A stretch of DNA of 64,000 bases from Amia ocellicauda (taxonomy: Eukaryota > Chordata > Actinopteri > Amiiformes > Amiidae): NCBI RefSeq assembly GCF_036373705.1, contig NC_089867.1, forward strand, positions 10,441,001 through 10,505,000. The letters are read 5' to 3'. The position numbers and the translations under genes are program-made. The notes below the pieces were generated by a model. It was not told the DNA's origin and did not search any database. It worked only from the letters and a program-made list of their open reading frames with translations. Positions 35,506-47,402 of this stretch are shown here, piece after piece (within the stretch, counting starts at the first letter, position 1; every line of letters starts with the position of its first letter).

Positions 35506-36220
35506 CCTAATAAAGTGTAAAATACATTGATTAAGTGTGCAGAATGAAGTGTAGTCTGCCCCGTCTGTGTTCCTGGAGGTTTATGTAGTCTATGCGCCAC
35601 ACACACCTAGCTAAATAAGCTGGAGACAATCAAAGTTACAGTGTGTCGAAAAGGGAAAGCGAAAGTGTCAAATGAAAGAACAACAGACGAATCGTTCAGA
35701 CATCGTGTTTGATAAGAAACAAAAAGGCAAACTGTGTCACAGTGTAACACGTTACGTGTAACATGAAATAAACCGCACATGCTTATACAAGTACATAGAT
35801 ACACTCACACGCACGACACCAGCCAACTTCATGCAAGGGCTGACGACGCAAAGAAAGACGATCACACCAGACCGCGATCAATACGAAAATAGAAAATCAC
35901 GTACCTTAAACTGTATTGGGTGGGAGCGGGGAAAATCCGGTAAATCTTTTTTCAAAAGTATGTTTCTAGGCACTATCGCTCTGCGTGAAACTTTAGCACG
36001 GTCTCCCAAACGCAATTAGCAGTTCGTCTACTTCCGCAAAGAAAATGGGGTTTTGTTTCGGTTTCGCACATCCGGCGCAGCCTGCGTCAGTGAGAGGTAC
36101 GACCGCGTCGCAGCTGCGCAGATGTCGGCAGCTCTGCGCGGCTCCGCCAATGTGATCGACGGGATTCTGCAGATCTGCGCAGAAGTGCGGAAATCTGCGC
36201 TGCAAGAACGCGACCAAAGA
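35374..36220 (-). promoter_or_regulatory. CMTM6: CMTM6 promoter, probable non-coding first exon and 5' UTR
   Basis: The ATG at 35505 sits just after a TTTACACTTTATTAG acceptor-like sequence, so the 5' UTR may be spliced. A strong minus-strand donor, AAG|GTACGT, lies next to 35905, inside the CpG-rich block 35830-36220 that looks like the promoter. The inferred layout is a non-coding exon from about 36030 to 35905, a roughly 400-bp intron, then the ATG exon. A CCAAT (within CTCCGCCAATG, about 36152-36162) and TGCGCA half sites sit upstream. Confidence 0.5.
36101..36218. repeat. GC-rich imperfect palindrome, promoter copy 2
   Basis: The left arm (GACCGCGTCGCAGCTGCGCA from 36101) and the reversed right arm (ending near 36217 in GAACGCGACC) pair imperfectly. 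The inner parts GCGCAGATGTCGGCAGCTCT and, reversed, GCGCAGATTTCCGCACTTCT match at most positions. The right arm matches the CMTM7 promoter block at 12845-12895. No clear target duplication is seen. Confidence 0.55.
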
Positions 36221-36469
36221 CACCACTGTGTACACGAACCCGCTTTAGAGCACGGTTGTCTTTACTTAACCTATGCTGTGTTGCCATTCATTGTCTGAAA
36301 GGAAATGATATTACTATGCAATTTTAATTGTAGTGCTTCTCATTTAGTTTCCATTCATATTGGTGAGGCTGAAGTTTGTGTATCATAGACTGTGGTGTTC
36401 AATTACACTTTATGAAGAAAAGAAAAAAAAAAAAAGACGTGCCACATACAAACAGTGCAACCATACACG

Positions 36470-37464
36470 CCCACTGCTCAGAATAAATAGTTTTATTAAG
36501 TGATTACAGACCTGATCAATAGAAACATCACTACAATATCTGAAATTACAGGACCAACCATCTTCCAGCTTGAGAACTGTACATTCTTCAAGTGAGACAC
36601 ACCACTGCCTTTTCCTTCTGTCCTTACGCAGCAACTATAGGATCTCTAGTTGTACAAACAATGCAACCTATTTGCCACTTCAGTGCCATTAATCTAAAAG
36701 ATTAGTTTCCAAGATAAACTGGCCAAAATAAAATCCACGTATGTAGTGCATCCTTCAATTATATTGCATGTTATTAGATAAACAACCTCAGATGCGCATG
36801 TTACGCACAACAAAGGGGCATTTTAAGCCTTTTCAGGTGCATTATAGCTTTTCCAGTGTCTGGACACAACATTGTAATTCTTGTCCTACAATGACCCCTT
36901 AAAGACCAGGTTTGTAAATTGCATTATGCTTATTTCAGATTTTAAATGTAATCTTTAAAAGTATGCCTTGAGGTTTGATGTTCCCTTTTCTTTCCTGGTT
37001 AATTTATTCCAGTTGCTGCTTTATGGTCACCTGGACATGCATTTCCAAGTCCATCCATCCTGAGCTAAAACTTTACACTGGTCTTTCAAGGGATAAAAGT
37101 AGATCTGATCCTAATTTGGACATTTCCAAACAGGCAGCAAAAGAAGACAAAATTAGCTAACCATCAGCTTTATTCTAACAACCAAAGTAAACAATGTAAA
37201 CCAGATGTAGGAGCCGTCCCACCAGTGCTCATGTTTAGCGAGACGTCCATACCCCGTTCCTTCTGTGTAGCCATTCTGTGACCTTTTCAGAATTCCCTTA
37301 CGGACCAAACAGTAAAGAACCAAGTACGGAAAGGTCCACCAGTCCTGTAAACATGAAGTCTTTGTTTTTTTGTTTTTGTTTTGCTCTGTGATTCACACCA
37401 AAAAAAAAAAAAAAGGGGAGAGGCAGACTGGGGTGGGATGATGAAAGGGCTTCTGATATCGTCT
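36470..37464 (-). other. DYNC1LI1: DYNC1LI1 3' UTR, probable
   Basis: AT-rich sequence after the stop codon on the minus strand. AATAAA signals on that strand lie at TTTATT 36493-36498 (distal) and near 37169 (proximal). The distal site leaves only about 300-400 bp to the CMTM6 promoter region. Confidence 0.5.
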
Positions 37465-40400
37465 TCAGGATTCTTCACCGTCTACTGGAGATGTCGGGGT
37501 AGTTGGGGATGATGCTTCCATTTCTGATCTACTTGAAATCCGATCCAGTTCTGCCTGCACATCTGTTAAGCCATGCTTTTGCCCTGGAAGAAAAGTTGCA
37601 GCTATGTTATGCTGGAGTTCACAGGCATGATTTTCTAAAATGGAGAGCAAACAAACAAGTAATTTATTCCATGCATAGCGAACCACATCTTTAAATACAG
37701 CAGAGGATGCAGAAAAGCAGTTCAGGGTTATGTTAGGGTCTCCCTGAATTGAGCGCAATGAAATGAAAACTGCATACAGCACCATAAATAAAAATTGTAC
37801 TCCTATTTAACAAATCATCATATTGCTCTGCTTCTGCTGTAAAAGATGAAGACTAATACAGTCACCAATTATATCAGGATTGGTGTTTGATAATCTAAAA
37901 GGTTTACATGCTTTAAGTTTACAAATCAAGACGTAATGCTTAAAATAAATAAATAAAATGAGAAATATTCTGCCTTCAGTTGTCTTAAATCACAATGATT
38001 TAAGATTTGGGTGTCTAAATATATACTTTTTCAATAAATGTAAACTGTGAATAATTAATGATATACAATGTATATAAAACCCTCTCTAAGGAAAGGAAAA
38101 GTGTCACCAGATAACAGAAGGGCAGCACCGCCATCTTGTGATGAATAATCAATCAGTAAAATGCAAATCAGGAAAGGGGATGTCAAATATTTGGTTACGG
38201 ACAGCAAACATTAACATACTAACAGGCAAGATGGTCAATTCAACTTATACTAAACAAGTACAATGTGCATTATACAGCTTACAAATAGAAGTGATAAATT
38301 AGTGGGCAGCCAAAGAAGCATTTATTACCTCAGCCACACAGAAGAAGGCAAAAGAAACAAGACTTACAAGACAGGCAATGGTATGAAATTAATATACTGG
38401 AAAAAATAAAGGGCTCTGGTTGCATGATGGAGGAAATGCAAGAAGGAAAGTGGCACAAACACAGATCTTAACGGGGCCAGCACCCTGTAACTGCGACACA
38501 CACAAGACGGATCAACATTAACACACGCACATTAAGCGTCAACACAAACGGTTGGAACAGGCTGCACGAAAACTCACAGACAGCCTCACGCAGTTATGAG
38601 ATGTATACAAACCACAGATGGAAAAAGCTTTCTAATGAAACTCATGCTGCTTGAGTATAGAAATTCTAACTAGAAACGTATGCTTAAACTGGTTATATAT
38701 AAGCAGCATGAACACATGCAATTTGATCATTATTCAAAGCGATGTGAATTACCCACTTTGAAGTTATGAGAGTTCTGAGTTGGGGGTGGGGGGACCATTA
38801 AATGAAAACAGAGAACATAACATCCATCAGTGAACACCATAAGGAATTTAAGTTGAATTGTTCCATACTTCAGAATAGGACTTAAAATGTTGAATCCCTT
38901 ATAACCTATAACCATAGTTATTAGTGCCAAATGCAATGGTTATCTAAACTGCAACTGTATATTTTAATATGCATGTACAGCGTGCATATAAATAATGACA
39001 AAGACAAACTAATGCTATTTCTGATAGACACAACAAAAGTAACGGTGGGAAAGAAAGAACAAAACAAAGTCTCCTTAATCGAGTAACAGTTGAACACGAT
39101 AATAATTCTACTAATAGACACCATACCAGTTTAGTTTTCATTTTGCGAACTACAATACTTTGTCCTCAATGCATATACAAGACAAAATAATTACTAAAGC
39201 CAGTGAGTGATACTTTCATTGCCTCTGGACTTTCTGCATGTCACTTTTTCTTCCAACCATTTCATATATGTGTGTGCGTTTACTGAAAATAGCCATACGA
39301 TTGCATGACATACCTGATTTCTTTGCAGATCCAGGCATACTACCCCCACTCCCTGCTGCACTGTTGCCCCCAGTACCCGGGGAGCCAGTCTTCTTGCTCA
39401 GCAGGCTGTTGAAGAAGTTTGCTAAGACACCCTCACTTGTAGTTCCAGCTACAATTCCTAAAAAATAAATAGAAATCAATACAGATATAAAAACATCCCA
39501 TACATATTTATAGGGTATATAATGTCACACAAAACATGCTGCAAGTTCAAGTTCAATCTCAATCATTCTGGAAAAAACTAAAAGAACATGAAAGCCATCT
39601 TGAAAATCCAAGATGCGGGGGAAAAAAAAAAAAAAAAAAAAAAAAACATGCATCCACCATGAACCATTTCATTTACACACCTTTCATATTGGGATCTATT
39701 TTCTTGGTACCTGCTGGAATTGGCATTACGTTGGCCACGTTTGTTGATCCGGAGCGGTTGGGTGTTCTAGGGGAACCCCCAGGACCTCTGTTGGAAGCAT
39801 CCTAATTAAATCAGTAAAAAGAAACAGACCGAAAAATATAAGCAACACCCTCAGATTTAACAAACAAGTCTCCCCAAGCGTCTGCAAAAAGGGTCATCCA
39901 TCAGTTAGAATTATCGATTTTGAAATTCAGCAGACTGGGAAACAACATGTACACAATAAAACGAGTTCGAACATGATTAACCCTTTGCCGAACCTTTAAG
40001 ATAAATATAAGGCTGGACCTAGGTTTCAGGTTTGACTAGACTTATTTTGTCAGACTGTTCCATTTGTATGTATAATATTTAAGAGAAAGAAAGTATGCAC
40101 TAGTTTGTTTACCCTTAAAGGAAAACATACTGACCACTGGTCTTCCAGCAGCAACTGGAGGCTGTTTTGATAGTAGAGACTGAAAAGGAAAAAGCGACAC
40201 AGTCAGAAGGCAAAAAATACAAGATGGAGCCCAAGACGTGAATAAAAACAAACAGGACTTTCACCCTTCATTCTGTACCACTAAGGTGAATTCATCCATT
40301 TTGAATGACTAAACCACAAGGTCAAACATTACTTATTAGTTAAAGACCCAAGCCCATCAGTGGTTAATGCCTAAAAAAAATTGCCTTGTCAGGCGATTGC

Positions 40401-43400
40401 AATCTTAAATGTATTGAGCAAGGTTTCGGGAGGTAGGAACCATCTCTACACAGCTGAATTATTTTAAGTTTGGAGCAGTGGATCTCGCAAAACATTGGAA
40501 AACAAAGAGGGATTTGCAGACAAATTTACAACATGCATGTTGCATTTTGATTACTCTCATTTTTCAGAATTCCAACTTAATGGTTTCTGAGAGACTTCAA
40601 ACTCCCACACATGGAAAGTAAAAACAAAATAATTATAAGTTTAAAGCCTACATGTAATTTTCAATCGGGGAAAAAAAAAAAAAAAACACATTCCATCCAT
40701 TACGACAAAGCAGGTACCTGCTCAATTATAAAGACCTAGCACAAATCAAATATAACATTATTTCACTTTGATACAAAATATAGAACTATAATGTATTCAA
40801 TAGTTTAAATAACAAGCAGGATCAGGATTATCAGCACTTATCTTACCTGCAGCTTTACGAGAAACACTTGATCATCTTCTGCTACAATTTCTTTTTCGTG
40901 TACGAACTGCAAAAACAATACATTCAGAGAAAGCCCTTTAAAATCCTAGATAAAATAGGTGACAACATGCATCTTTTTTTTAAATTTAACATACAAAAGT
41001 CTAATCACTCTCACAACTTACATGCTATCTCTAGAATGGTCTTACCTTTCTTACAGGTGGCTTAACTATAACATCTTCAAAGTTGTCCTCTGCTTTTACA
41101 GACTGAAAATTTTCGTGTAGGATTGCAATCTTTTTTTCATTGTCCCATCCTGCTGGACTGGAAAACATAATAGGGCGATCACTAAGCAGCAGAACAATTC
41201 TATTACAGTTCTTACAGTAGCACATTATACATCGAAATGTTTTAACACTAAAATAATAAACAAACAAAACAACAAAAACCAGATGACACTTACATAAATA
41301 CTGCATCTTTTTCCACAACTTGAGCTGGTAAGTTGAAAGGGAATCCATATAATCTATGGACAAGGTATTTATATAATAAATCAAGATTTTTATTTTCTTT
41401 CATTGAAGTGTATAGAAGTGTTGCACCATCTGTTGAGCGAATGTCAAGGACACCATTACACAGGACACTTTAAAACATCAATGGCAAACGTCCCTTCATG
41501 AATGATCACTTAATATAAAACAATCATAAATCATAGAAGATGCATTAAATATACAATGGACACTGAAGCTGATAAAGACAGCACTTGGTAAGTACTATAA
41601 CTACTACTACATCTATAACTGCTAGTCACACAATACATTAAATGACAGATTATTGAAAGGATACACTGTAAGCAAAACCGTCGGATATGTAACTGAATGA
41701 AGTCGAGGTGCTCATCTCTGTAGTCGTGTTCTTTTTCCAAGGTACTGATGGCATCGCACTGCAGAAGGTAGAAAAGTAATATTGCAAACACTTAGACAAT
41801 GAAACCATTCATAAGGAGTCCTGAAATGTGCAATTTTACATTTCTATATGCAATGGCTAAACCTATGCTACTTCCTTTAAGGTAATAAGTGAGTTTAAGG
41901 TAAACTCAAATATTTCAGAATGCTGGTTGTAACATATTGCAAAGTACTGATCGCAGACTTGAAGCTAACAAAGGCTATTTGATGAAAGCAGAAGAATCGT
42001 GTCACATTAAATCAGATCCTTCATGACCGCCTCATAAGATGGCTTTTTGATGGAAGATTTCTCCCATGGAAGCTCTCTGTGATTACTACAGTATAGCACT
42101 ATCACCTTTTCAGGGTGTGACAGTGAGTGTGTGTGGTCCCACCTTTGTGCAAACTACTACAACAGGAACACCGAGGTTGTGTGTAAGTGTATTCTCGCCC
42201 AGAGGCAAAACGATGCTCTCCTCATCACCGTCAGCCACAGATGGGTTTCTTCTCTGTGGAGATGCGGTGATCTCAGTTCCTGGCTCTGTATACTCCTGGA
42301 AATGTCTCACCACTGCAGCAAAAGGCAAAACAAAAACAAAAAAGAATTTACGGGACTACCTAATTAAACAGCTCCTCACTTACAATGACAAGAGGCAGTA
42401 AGGAACAAACTGAATTAAAACCCTGCTGAGAATGCAATAACTAAGATTTATAAATAGGAGTTATATCATCGATCCACTTAAAGCAGGGTTCTATTTAAAC
42501 GGCTCATGTAAAGTTCAAAAGCGTTTACTTCGAGGTCATGGATTATTAATGTACTCTTGATAGGTGAAGGAAAACATCTTCCACTTACATTTCTGTTCCA
42601 AATCCCTCATCACCTCTGGTGGGATCCTTAATTTATCAATGTACTCTCTTAATACACTGGCCCATTTCTGCAAAGAGTCCAAGGCAGTCCAAGGTCTTGA
42701 CATGTCCAATACCAGCAATGCTAAAGTATCTGACAAGTTGTCAGAAGACACAGCAAATTTCTGGAGGCCTTTATGGTACAGGTCACCATCCAAGATCCAC
42801 ACATTGCACCTGGTTTGATCTGAAGAAAATGATCAAAGTTCAACTTCACACATTTTACAAAATCTTCTATGAACATTGTGACCTTTTACATTTTTCACAT
42901 ATACCACCAGTGCACCTGTACAATTGATACACATCAGACTAAAACAGTGAACCGCATCAACTCTTCAAAAATGCAAAGAAAGCAGATGTATAGAAATAAG
43001 CTACATATAGAAAAGGGAGTAAACTTACTCCTTGCCTTAAAGGCATGATGGCACTGAGAAATAACTACATCTATCTACCCTTTGCAGATGGCAGGCCTAG
43101 AAGAGATTAAGGCCTTCAAATAAGAAAAAGGGCAAACAAGGTTGACTTTAGCAGTCATTTCAAACTTAGTTCGCCCCACAGAATATGACAAGAGAATCAA
43201 AAACCTTAAAAAAAGCACACTTAAACCTGGCACAGAGAATTTACATAAACACAGAATGGTTATTGCTTGCATTTGCCAAGTCATGAAGCTGTAAGTGATA
43301 CACTGGGAACCTCAAAGACCCATTTATATACTGTGTGAGCCTGTTATCTTTATACAGTGTTTTTTACGTGTTAAACTGTTAAACTGATGCATTAACGTTT

Positions 43401-45170
43401 TTGGTACCTAATTTCAGGCAATACATTTGCATGGTTATTTTAGGTTTTTTTTGGAGAGAACAAAGCATGAACAGCAATTCAGGGCTGGGAAGTAAACTAC
43501 TAATATACTCTAAGCTCCTGATCATTGATAACAAAACAACTAGTATGACCTGCTTGAGAACCATGGATTAAAGCTGCCTGCCAACACCGAGCACAGAATG
43601 AACTGAAGTGCACCGATATCATTTGCACTTACCATCAATGTCATCATCGTGCACATTGAAGTATAAGTATTCCAGTCCTCTCCCTTTCATATATTCTTCT
43701 ATATTCTGGAGCTTGGCTACCAAAGTGGTTTTACCAGCCCCATCTTCACCTGGAGAAAACCAAGAGAAAGACAATGAATAAGAACTGAGATTCAGTGGAA
43801 TATAAACAAGCAGATGCAGACCTGATTAGAGTGATAACAATCCAGGAGCAACTACCAAAGTTAAAAGAAATAATCTAAAGAAAATAGAACCAATGAAAGT
43901 GAATAGCACCAGAAGTCACAGATTTTACTGAGGACATTGTTTTCCTTTGCACACATGTCTTTATGGTTTTATTCATTATGTTCAATAGGTCAGAAAAGGA
44001 AGATGAGCAATTTCCCCTTAATAGCCCCTGGACAAGGGCATCTGGTAAGAAATAAATAATAAGATAAGAACACATTGTCCTAACCCCTATGTAGCTTTGA
44101 TTTTAGTTTTGATTTTTACAAAATGTCCAAAACCAGATAACATGAATAACCTGGCACTGGCACACACACACAATCACTTTATATGTTAATGTTGTTAACA
44201 GTATAGATAAAAGTATAGATTTACACAGCATAAAGGGGATTTTTGATAATACTTTGATGCAAACAGAAAGGTTTCAGTTTAGCCACATCCACAAGACAGG
44301 GCATTATTATAATATTAGTATGGTATGTCATGAGATTACATCAGATGATAAACGCAAAGCACTGAGATCATATATAGACACCCAGGATGAGATAGTGGGT
44401 GAGACAGCTCTGCAGTATTAGGGAAGAAATGCATGATCTTGCAGCATTAAGACAGTCCAGCAGCTACACTGATTAACCAGGGATTACTTAGCAGTTGTAA
44501 AATATCTTGTCTGGATGTAAAAAGAAAGCATTTCCCTTTTTATGCATAATGCATGAATACCACAAAGATGGTGTCAGCAAATAGGAAACGCTGCACTGTG
44601 GTCTGGGAGGTGCCCTTAATAATGCGTGTTATTAATTAATTGTCGTAGCTTGTAATATTGGAGAAATAAAACCACATGAACAGATCTCTCTCCATCACAG
44701 TGCATATGAAGGGACCCTCCCAGATTGTGGCATTAAGACCTACCCGTTAGACGAGACAGTCAGACACTGGGCCAACCCAATAAACACATCTCATCTATAA
44801 ACAAAAGACAATACTCACCCATAACCAGGACATTTTTCCCTGATGGCAATTTTGACCGAGAGTGCGTGGAAACCTCACTCAAAATAGAGGACCTGTGCGT
44901 GGATATTTACAGAGCATAAGATTAATAGCTGCCATTCAAAGTGATTGATTCATCATAAGCAAAGGTAACAAATCAGATCCGTGCATCACACACTTGTCTC
45001 TGCTCCCCCAAAACCTGCGTCTTGTCACACAAACGCCCTTCTAACAAAGCCGATCTCTGCACTCACCACAGGTTCTGTCCGTCATCATCATCGCCGTTGT
45101 GCATTTCCAAGGTGCTGGTATTTGCATTGGAGTTACTGGACACAGAGACAGACCTCCCCGCAGCGGCCAT
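37465..45170 (-). CDS. DYNC1LI1: DYNC1LI1, cytoplasmic dynein 1 light intermediate chain 1 (13 coding exons)
   Basis: Minus-strand coding exons: 45170-45067, 44892-44819, 43749-43633, 42819-42589, 42312-42143, 41758-41665, 41429-41294, 41157-41046, 40906-40847, 40179-40135, 39801-39681, 39457-39314 and 37583-37465. They join in frame to 508 aa (human 523). The N-terminal part is a Ras-like GTPase-fold domain with a P-loop GEDGAGKT at residues 60-67 and CNVWILDGD near 103-111; it anchors the subunit on the dynein heavy chain. The C-terminal part is a flexible arm with SPRTPNRS (391-398), the adaptor-binding helix in [13 protein letters not shown] (432-444) and a second short helix around AELDRI (480-485). 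By family knowledge these helices bind Hook, BICD and Spindly-type adaptors. The LI1-like N-terminus and 3p22-type neighbours favour DYNC1LI1 over DYNC1LI2. Confidence 0.97.
37584..45066 (-). other. DYNC1LI1: DYNC1LI1 introns
   Basis: Twelve GT-AG introns, from about 0.17 kb (between exons 1 and 2) to 1.7 kb (37584-39313). They hold a poly-A run at about 39622-39646 and otherwise AT-rich unique sequence; no nested gene or intact element was seen. The long frames at 41531-41791 and 42536-42802 are exons with intronic read-through. Confidence 0.85.
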
Positions 45171-45300
45171 CTTTATAGGCTGACTACATTGACACCCGCC
45201 TCAGTACCCGGATGTTAACAGAGTCAGAAAGGGGGCGGGGCGGGGAGCTATTGTTGTGATGACGCGGTGTCTGGTGGGAAAGATGGGAAAGTGCTGTCTG
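45171..45300 (-). promoter_or_regulatory. DYNC1LI1: DYNC1LI1 promoter
   Basis: Immediately upstream of the ATG on the minus strand is a short GC-rich block with overlapping GC boxes (GGGGGCGGGGCGGGG at about 45231-45245) and a TGATGACGCGG CRE/ATF-like site at about 45256-45266. There is no TATA box, as expected for a housekeeping gene. A (CTGT)n repeat sits at about 45295-45310. Confidence 0.65.
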
Positions 45301-45310
45301 TCTGTCTGTC

Positions 45311-47347
45311 TAAACCCAGCATACACTAGGGCACACGTTTCTTCAGAAAGGGGCTGAAATCATCGTTAGGGAAACTTATTCAGTTGTAAGGTAAGCATTG
45401 AAATGGATGACTCTTAAGTGATGCATTTATTATAACTGGATTGGAAGCATTAGGAAGGGCGTCATGTGAGCAAAACAAAGAGGTTGCAGATGTGAGTTCC
45501 CCAATCCTTGCACCGAAGAGCCCCAGTCCAGGAGGTTTCCCTGTCCTCTTTAAATCACTCACCCTCTCAAAAGTGAGAAATCATTAAAAATAAAGAAATA
45601 AACACCTCAGCAAAATATGTAACCTGTTCCTGGAGATAGGGAATACAAAAAAAATCCTCACAGTAGTTTATTAGTTACACATGATTAAATAAACTGTATA
45701 AACTAAAGAAAGAGCATCCTCTTGTGGTAATAAATACAATGTGTAACTATTATGGGCACAGTTATGAAAGCACAATTGTTTCACCAAGGAGTATTATCTT
45801 AATAAATTGAGTGGTTTTACTGATGTTTGTAATTGTATATATTATTACACAGGTCTGTGAAGTACAACATAGGAATATGATTATTAGGTCAATTGAATGG
45901 TGGCGATAAAACATCTTTAAGTCAATAACCCCTTTCCACAATCACCCCCCCCCCCAATACAGGGCAATGCAGAGTAGGTAATCAACCTAAGCAATGTGTG
46001 TTTGGGAAGACATTGCAGTGGATATCTAATACAAATATGATATTTTCTAAATGCACTTCATAGCCTAGTTTAATAAACTTTTACTAATGGCTTCCCTGTC
46101 TAATATTATTGAGCATCAGTAAAATACATAATTCGATCTGGCACCCTTTTATGGATTGTCTGGAATTGACAGAGCAGATTTGAATTGCAGCGACTCAGAA
46201 AACCTCTTGTGTCTACAATAACCTTAAACAGATGGTAAAATACAGGCAATTAAAACCCACCTCTCCTGACATATCTCTTTGGCAGAACGATATTCTGTGA
46301 ATCCCCTGTGAGTTTAGGTATGACAGCTTAGGGTTGACTGCCTCTGATTTCAGCTAAACTTTTAGTTAGGAGAAAGGTAAAGATCTTTAATTAGGCATCA
46401 TTTCAAGCATGTGTTTAATAAAATCTGATTGACTAAATGAAATGAAATCCGATTAAAACTGAGGAATATGCCATAGTTAGCCAGAACAGCTTTATGCTTT
46501 GGATGTAGGAACAATATATTATCCTACCACAGATCCCATACTCCTCTTCTCACCTATGCATTGATTTGCTCACCTACAACAATTATAAAGCAGCTACAAT
46601 TTTCTCCCTTAAATAACTAAGCCATGAACGGTCACAAACTCTGTAACTTACAGCATTAATAGACATATGCAGAAATATGTTTCCTTCAATACTGCAATAA
46701 TAACTCTATTCATAAACTAATTCTTGGTGTTTACCGCCAACTATTACTCAAATACTTGGATACAAACAGATGTATTAAAATAAAACAATAAGCCTGTGAC
46801 TTATATAACAGAGGGGAGAAAGTCACTAGGAACCTACTCCTTGTGGGGCTGTTCTCTGATAAACTGGCCTTTTAAAAACTGAACACTTAAATTGTGCAGT
46901 CTTAATTGGCCCTTATCTCAATTAAAATGGAAATTGAAAGTTGCATTATAAAGTCTTTACAGAATAGGTGTTAAGTCATTAAGGTTAAAAAGATATAAGT
47001 GGTGTGCTAATAGATGGCACAAAAGGATAAACAGCTTATTCTCAGAAACATCCCAGGAGTGTGAATGCATGACCAGGCTTCTAAAACTGTCTAAAAATGA
47101 CATCTTTGCACAAAATGCTCCTGCATCTGTGCGTTTCATCTATAATGTAAAGATGAGCAACAGTATCAGATTATACTATTCTTCACTTTAAAAAAATAAT
47201 ATAATAATATAACAATAATATAATCATAATAAATAAATAATAATAAAACCTAAAACACGGGATGGATAATTATGCCAAATGTATCACATCTAGAGGCAAA
47301 ATTAACAATGTAGGCTATAGAAAATGAAAATATGTGTGAGTGTGTAT

Positions 47348-47350
<3 letters not shown>
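45311..47350. other. Intergenic DNA right of DYNC1LI1
   Basis: AT-rich sequence with no recognisable exon. An AAT/AATA-rich low-complexity stretch lies at about 47195-47245. Confidence 0.5.

Positions 47351-47397
<47 letters not shown>
47351..47397. repeat. (GA)n microsatellite
   Basis: About 23 uninterrupted GA dinucleotides. The open frames across it on both strands are artefacts of the repeat. Confidence 0.95.

Positions 47398-47402
<5 letters not shown>

Noticed and set aside
36053-36298. Frames of 66-81 codons on both strands in the CMTM6 promoter
   Set aside because: They follow from high GC content and the palindrome; no similarity and no splice support.
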